DNA of 64,000 nucleotides, from NCBI GenBank assembly GCA_014529385.2, contig CM043967.1:10804001-10868000 (forward strand), in the 5' to 3' direction. The first letter of the stretch is position 1, and each line of letters opens with the position of its first letter. Positions 59,109 to 64,000 of this stretch are shown piece by piece. The notes beneath the pieces are model-generated. The model was given only the letters and a program-made list of their open reading frames with translations. It made no database searches and had not been told where the DNA came from. The stretch is from Adiantum capillus-veneris (lineage: Eukaryota; Streptophyta; Polypodiopsida; Polypodiales; Pteridaceae). A program made the position numbers and the translations under genes.

Positions 59109-59465
59109 AAAAGCTCCACCACTCGCCGCTCCTAGACTTGTGTGCGTTGCTGCTGTTGTGGCAGACATGCATTGGACAAGACTGAAACCCATCCTTGAAA
59201 TAATTACTACTGGCGTGCCATTTGATCGCTGGGCGCTTAAAATTTGGAAAGTGTGTCCCCACTGGTACTGGAGTGATTTCCAGTCTGGCTCGACCATACT
59301 AGTACTGATTCTAGGGCCAGCCTGATCTGGTTCTTCGGGTAGTGGTTCTGAAGTTGGAACAGGTTGCACATGAAAAAGTCCAAAAATGTCTGATTCTGGT
59401 ATCTCTTGATCAGCAAGTTCCAGTTCCTTAGTACCTTGTTCTAGCCCAGTTTCTCTGGTCTCTTA

Positions 59466-60600
59466 ATAATAAAGCTTGATCTTTGCCCCATTATATACTC
59501 CTGGCAACAACAATCCAGATAAATCTTTCAGTCTGACTGTGCCATTGGAGAAGACCCAGTCTACCTCAAATGGTCCTGCCCAGGCAACCTTCAAGTTTGG
59601 CTTCTTTGGACCCAGTCTAGACTGATATAGAAGCACTAAGTCTCCTTTCTAGAATTCTTGAACTTTTATTCGGCGATCATGCCAGTGCTTTCTTCGTTGT
59701 TGAACAATTTCTTGTTCCAACATAGCCCTTTGCCTGGGTTCATCTAATTGCATCAGTTCATCTAGCCTCTTTTTAAGATTATGGTTGAAGTCTAACCCAT
59801 ACTTCACAGCAGCCATTCTCAGACTGGGGATCACAAACTCCATAGGAACCACAGCTTCAGTACCATACACCATTCTAAATGGTGTCATTCCAATAGTTAC
59901 CTTATAAGTTGTCCTATAAGCCCATAGAGCAGTCATAGTTTCAAATCCCACTGGTCTGGTTTCTTTTGCACCACCTTAGTGAGAATAGTCTTTATTGTCT
60001 TATTGCTACTTTCAGCCTGTCCATTGCATCTGGGATAGTAAGGAGTAGATTTCCGATGCTTGACTGAAAGCATATCCAATAGGATTTCCATAGTGTCATT
60101 GATAAAATGTGTTCCTTGATCGGTCACAATCTCTACTGGACATCCATATCGGCAGACAATATTCTCAAATAAAAACCTTGCACAAGAGGTCCCATAAAAT
60201 CCAGTCCCCATTTCATGAATACTCCCAATGGTTGTACTGGCATCAAGGGAGTCATATCTGCAGCAGTTGTTGGTCGACCCATTCTTTGGCATATGTCACA
60301 AGTTTTACAAAAACTTCTGACATCAGAAATTAGTGTTTGCCACCACAGACCAGCTTGCAGAATCTTCTTATAGGTTACTTCGTTGGAAAAGTGTCCACCA
60401 GATTCACCATTATGCGCTTCTGAAATTACTTGCATTCTTCCTTCCATAGGGACACATCGTCGAAGTATACCATCAACACCCAGTCGATAAATTAATCCTC
60501 CTATAATAGTAAATTTCAGGCTTTTTATGATCAGAGCTTTCTTCTGATTCTGCTTCCAATCCTTTGGAAAGGCACCTTGGGAAAGGAATTGATAAATATC
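59466..60600 (-). pseudogene. integrase of the right-hand gypsy element, core partly deleted
   Basis: HHCC finger: AHNGESGGHFSNEVTYKKIL ... CKTCDICQRMGR (about 60420-60280). The core starts WGLDFMGPL, then jumps to ARFLFENIVCRYGCPVEIVTDQGTHF; the segment with the first catalytic Asp is missing, and a frame change lies at about 60190-60290. The second Asp (IVTDQG) and the Glu (NGQAESSNKTIK) remain. The C-terminal part continues YGTEAVVPMEFVIPSLR and, after a stop at 59649, KGDLVLLYQSRLGPKKPN and WAGPFEV to a TAA near 59463. Confidence 0.88.
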
Positions 60601-62024
60601 ATACCATTTAGGATCCACTGATTCTTCTACCTCTAACTGAAATAAATCAGCATCCACTGGTTCATCTCTCAAGGGTGATTCTGAATATCCTTCCGTACTT
60701 CTTGAAAGAAAATCAGCTCCACAATGGTTTCGGCCAGGCTTATGGAAAATTCTGAATTCAAATTCCATAAGGAACATCATCTATCTTATTAGCCTCCTTT
60801 GAATAATGACTTTGTTAATCAGAAACAAAAGAGCTTGATGGTCCACATAAAAATGGAATAACTTTCCCAACAGGTAATGCCTGAACTTTGTAGCACTAAA
60901 AAACATTCCAAGGGCTTCTCTCTCAGTAGTCGTATAGCCTTGTTCAGCCCGACTGAATCTGCGACTAACAAAATAAACCGGATAGTCCGTTCTTCCATCT
61001 AGCTGAGCTAATATTGCCCCCATTGCCAATCCCGAAGCATCGACATGTACGTGGAAAATAATGTCCCAATTTGGCTGCCTAAGGACTGGTTTACTTGTAA
61101 TGGCTTTTTTCAGATTCTAGAAACTCTCCTCACATTCAGCAGTCCAGTTGAACTTACTGGTCTTCTTTGTAAGCTCATATAGTGGTACTGCTTAAGAAGC
61201 AAACTTGTGTACAAATATTCTATAGAAATTCACATAACCCAAGAAAGAACTCAACTCGGAAGCAGTTCTAGGTGATTTCGCTTGCTGAACACACTGTATT
61301 TTGTCATTGGCCATCTCTATTCCACTGCGGGAAACCACATGTCCCAGTAGCTATCCCTTCCAGACTAGAAAAACAGATTTGAATGGATTCAAACAAATCC
61401 GCTTCTCCTGACAGCGTTTGAAAACCATTTCTAGGAATAGAAGGTGCTGTTCCTCATCTGAATAGACAGTGAAGTCGTCCATGAAAATGGCGAGGAACCA
61501 ATGAATAAATTCATTAAACATCTCCATCATACACCGCTGAAAGGTAGCTAGTGCATTGCACAGGCCAAAAGGCATCACCAGATACATGAAAGCTCCCCAC
61601 TCAATGATGAAAGTGGTCTTGGCTCTATCTTCAGGAGCGATCTGTGGTTATAGCCGCTATAACCATCCATGAAGCTATACATCTCATATCCTACGATCTC
61701 ATCAAGCAACATATCAGTAAAAGGTAAGGGAAATGGATCCTTAATAGTCTGGGCATTTAGTTTCCTATAGTCGACACAAACTCTCAATTTTCCATTCTTC
61801 TTGGGAACAAAGACTATGGGAAATAGCCAATCATTGCTTGCCACTTCCGTAATGAACACAGCCTTGAGAAGATTATCAATCTCCTCCTTGACCTTCTTTG
61901 CATATTTGGGGTTCATCCGGTATCTTTGCAATCGTATTGGCCTAGCATCCGATTTCAGTGGTATTCGGTGCTGACAGACTTCAGGATCTACTCCCTTCAT
62001 ATCTGTATGTTCCCAGGCAAACAC
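60601..62024 (-). pseudogene. reverse transcriptase and RNase H of the right-hand gypsy element
   Basis: RT: CQHRIPLKSDARPIRLQRYR, WLFPIVFVPKKNGKLRVCVD, KLNAQTIKDPFPLPF, then a frame change near 61580, [20 protein letters not shown] and the catalytic IFMDDFTVYSDEE (about 61460). The connection segment (SELSSFLGYVNFYRIFVHKF) carries a stop near 61193. RNase H: FHVHVDASGLAMGAILAQ, YTTTEREALGMFFSATKFRH, FYVDHQALLFLI, then HKPGRNHCGADFLSRS at the end. All catalytic blocks are visible but no single frame spans them. Confidence 0.9.
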
Positions 62025-62499
62025 ATCCTTATAGTTCTAGAACATTTTCCGTGCCTTTTCCTTCATTGCCGGGTTGAGGTGCTTGTTAACCTTGATCATT
62101 CTAGGATTTTCCTCTGATCCTAGGTTCCACTCTTCTACTTCTTGGTCATCTGGAAGCAACTAGTTTGGTCCGCCTCCTTCTCGCCTCCTTTTCGTTTGGT
62201 CGATTCTTCAGCGTAATCCCAGGATGGTCCATTTGTTTCTGAATCAATATTCTGATCCAGTGGGTACTCTTCAGAACATACTGGTTCCTCTACTATATCA
62301 GTATCAGCTGGTTCCACCATCCTTCCAGTTAGCTGAACTGTTCTTTTCCCTGTATTGACTTCAGTAAACTGATCAGGGAATTGTCTCTTCTGCGTCAGCC
62401 TGCTCTTTGTTCAACAAGACTGCATTCAAGTCAATTTCTGCCAAAGGGAATATGTTCATAGTCGCTAGCATTTGCTCGATCTTCTTGGCTCTATACTTC
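62025..62499 (-). other. protease-RT linker of the right-hand gypsy element
   Basis: An acidic ORF (62320-62135, MVEPADTDIVEEPVCSEE...) in the position of the polyprotein linker. Several stops and frame changes; no motif recognised. Confidence 0.6.
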
Positions 62500-63595
62500 T
62501 TACACAACTCCTTCGCCCTCAGTTCCTTTTTCCAACTCCTGGTATTGTTGGTCTGGATTTGGATTTTGCCAACTGGCCCCTTCTATGGTCAAAGTTTGGT
62601 TTGCATAGTCATTAATAGCATGTGCTGTTCTCAACCATGGACGCCCTAGTAGCATCCCATATGCTCCCTGCACATCCAAGACTAGGAAAGTGGTTTTGAA
62701 TTTCTCCCTCCCAACTCTTATCTGCATGTTTTCAATCATACCCGTCGCCTGTACGACTCTATGATCTGCCATTCTTACTTTGAATGGTGCTCGTTTCATA
62801 TTGGTGATACCCATTCTTTGTTGAAGATGGGTTCCCATTATGTTAACTCCTGCCCCTCCATCCAGGATAACGCTTGAGAGAGGTTCCCACTGCTTCCTGA
62901 CCTTGTAGTCTATCTGAATAAGTGGAACTTCATCATCTCAGATAGTCGTCAGGTCCATTGTTCTGGCCTCTGCCTCAACTTTCCTGCGCTGTCTGATAAA
63001 GTTGGCCACCTCAGGTAAGGTTTTTCTTATATCCACCAGCTCTACAGTCAGCTTCTGAATTCTATCACAAATTTTCACATGAATTTCTTCTCTCTCTTGG
63101 TCAGACTGATTGTCAGAGCTTGAAGAACTGGTATCTTCACACTGCCATTCTTCTTTTGTAGTGCTTCCACTCTTTCCATCCACTCCCATTTCATCAGCTA
63201 GTCCATGTACCACAGCCAGCATGGTCTCGGTCATGGCTGGTACTGACTGATCTTTATCAGTTGATTGGGCTGGTATCTTCTGAATGACTCTAGCTTCGGA
63301 AATTTCTGGATGCTCTGGCAGCTTCTTAGCTAAATCCTCCGTGATTTTAGCTGCTAGTTCCCTCTGCTCTTGCCACTCATCTACCACCTTCTCTTTACCT
63401 TTGTCCTTCCAAACTTCCCTTTGTTGAGCCCACTTGCTGCTATTAGGATTGGCTGGTGCTTCCGAAGTGTCTGGGATTTCTTCAATGACTACTCCCTTGC
63501 TCCTGGTAACTACCCTAACTGGGACTGGCTCTGGTGCCTTAGCCTCAGTTGTAGTCGTTATAGGTGCATCTGGACATTGGGCTGCAAAATGACCA
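62500..63595 (-). pseudogene. gag C-terminal part and protease of the right-hand gypsy element
   Basis: The second half of a zinc knuckle, GKYGHFAAQCPDAP, lies at about 63561-63600. A charged gag tail follows (KLPEHPEISEARVIQKIPAQ; Ser-rich SSSSSDNQSDQE). After a stop at about 62938 comes the protease: SSVILDGGAGVNIMGTHLQQ (active site D-G-G, about 62850) and TTFLVLDVQGAYGMLLGRPW, the conserved C-terminal LLGRPWL box. Confidence 0.85.
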
Positions 63596-63603
63596 TACTT
63601 CCC

Positions 63604-63850
63604 CTCGGGGGGTTCACTATGCGTAAAACTACCATATCACGTGCGTTCAAAACATGTTTGTAAAATCCCTTATCTGTGAATTTTGTTAAGAATATAGTGT
63701 ACCCTTTTCTTTTAAAATCTGTAAGTTTTTTTCAAATTTGAAAAAAGTAATGCCCTATGTATATAAATTTCTGTAAGTTTCAAGAACTTTAAATACCCTT
63801 CTGTTGAACTCATGTGATAGGCTACATTTTTATTAGGTGTCCTCCCCGGG
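63604..63850. mobile_element. 247-bp hAT-like DNA transposon inserted in the gag zinc knuckle
   Basis: Flanked by perfect 8-bp duplications TACTTCCC (63596-63603 and 63851-63858). The ends CTCGGGGGGTTCAC and, inverted, CCCGGGGAGGACAC form imperfect terminal repeats. Removing the insert and one duplication restores the gag knuckle frame, so this is a clean insertion. Eight-base duplications are typical of hAT elements. It encodes nothing. Confidence 0.85.
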
Positions 63851-63858
63851 TACTTCCC

Positions 63859-64000
63859 ATAAGTATAGCAATTCATGCTCCTATTCTAGAAATTGCCTCT
63901 TCCTCTGCCTCTGCCCATTCCTGGTTGGTATTTTCCACGTCGCTGACCAGTACCACTGGTACCTGGTCTCTCCTCTTGAGCTACGTTGACTGGTTCTACC
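63859..64000 (-). pseudogene. gag part upstream of the insertion, continues past the window
   Basis: Minus strand reads a Gly/Arg-rich stretch (MGRGRGRGNF), a stop, then NCYTYGK, the first half of the zinc knuckle, where the second Cys has become Tyr. Arg/Gly-rich sequence before the knuckle is common in gag nucleocapsids. Confidence 0.8.

Larger units (their letters stand above)
54603..64000 (-). mobile_element. Ty3/gypsy retrotransposon, Tat/Athila-like, runs off the right edge
   Basis: Minus-strand order: gag and zinc knuckle (64000-62900), protease (about 62860-62500), RT (62024-61351), RNase H (61350-60700), integrase (60600-59466), a 4-kb extra coding-like region (59465-55359) and an LTR. 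The RT signature FQRCMMEMFNEFI ... IFMDDFTVYSDEE and protease ILDGGAGVNIM are typical of the non-chromodomain Ty3/gypsy group. Many stops and frameshifts show it is inactive. At least 9.4 kb lies in the window. Confidence 0.88.

Overview
This window looks like nuclear DNA of a land plant with a large, repeat-rich genome. The evidence is one intron-containing alkaline/neutral invertase gene, Ty1/copia and Ty3/gypsy elements that follow plant conventions (TG...CA LTRs, initiator-Met tRNA primer site, chromodomain integrase), a plant-type Helitron, a PPR relic and dozens of (GA/CT)n tracts. The mix would suit a fern or another non-seed lineage, but that assignment is a weak inference; nothing in the sequence fixes the species.

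Layout. 1-4.1 kb: a decayed copia copy (copy 1, + strand). 5.1-15.8 kb: a second decayed copia copy (copy 2, + strand) split by a young Ty3/gypsy chromovirus on the minus strand (5177-13832, target duplication CTATC). That gypsy element carries a 0.6-kb internal inversion through its reverse transcriptase. 15.8-21.6 kb: non-coding, with microsatellites and an LTR relic. 21.6-21.9 kb: a small Helitron with an internal tandem duplication. 22.5-26.9 kb: the only convincing host gene, a four-exon cytosolic-type neutral invertase (GH100). 28-31 kb: a cluster of foldback/MITE-like elements. 31.1-37.7 kb: minus-strand block with a protein-kinase-like pseudogene lying 200 bp upstream of a frameshifted hAT transposase, next to an array of eight copies of a ~44-bp core. 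38-54.5 kb: gene-poor DNA with MITE-like elements, several two- or three-copy duplications, a PPR relic, a possible miniature LTR element, a 76-bp perfect-length palindrome and many (CT)n tracts. 54.6-64 kb: a second Ty3/gypsy element on the minus strand (Tat/Athila-like RT signature) that runs off the right edge. It has about 4 kb of unrecognised coding-like sequence after its integrase, and a 247-bp DNA transposon sits in its gag zinc knuckle.

No pathway-level cooperation between genes is visible. The invertase would hydrolyse sucrose in the cytosol; everything else coding is transposon-derived or broken. The most unusual items are the kinase + hAT block, the long 3' ORF region of the right-hand gypsy element, and the clear CAG/CAA-to-stop decay pattern seen by comparing the two copia copies.
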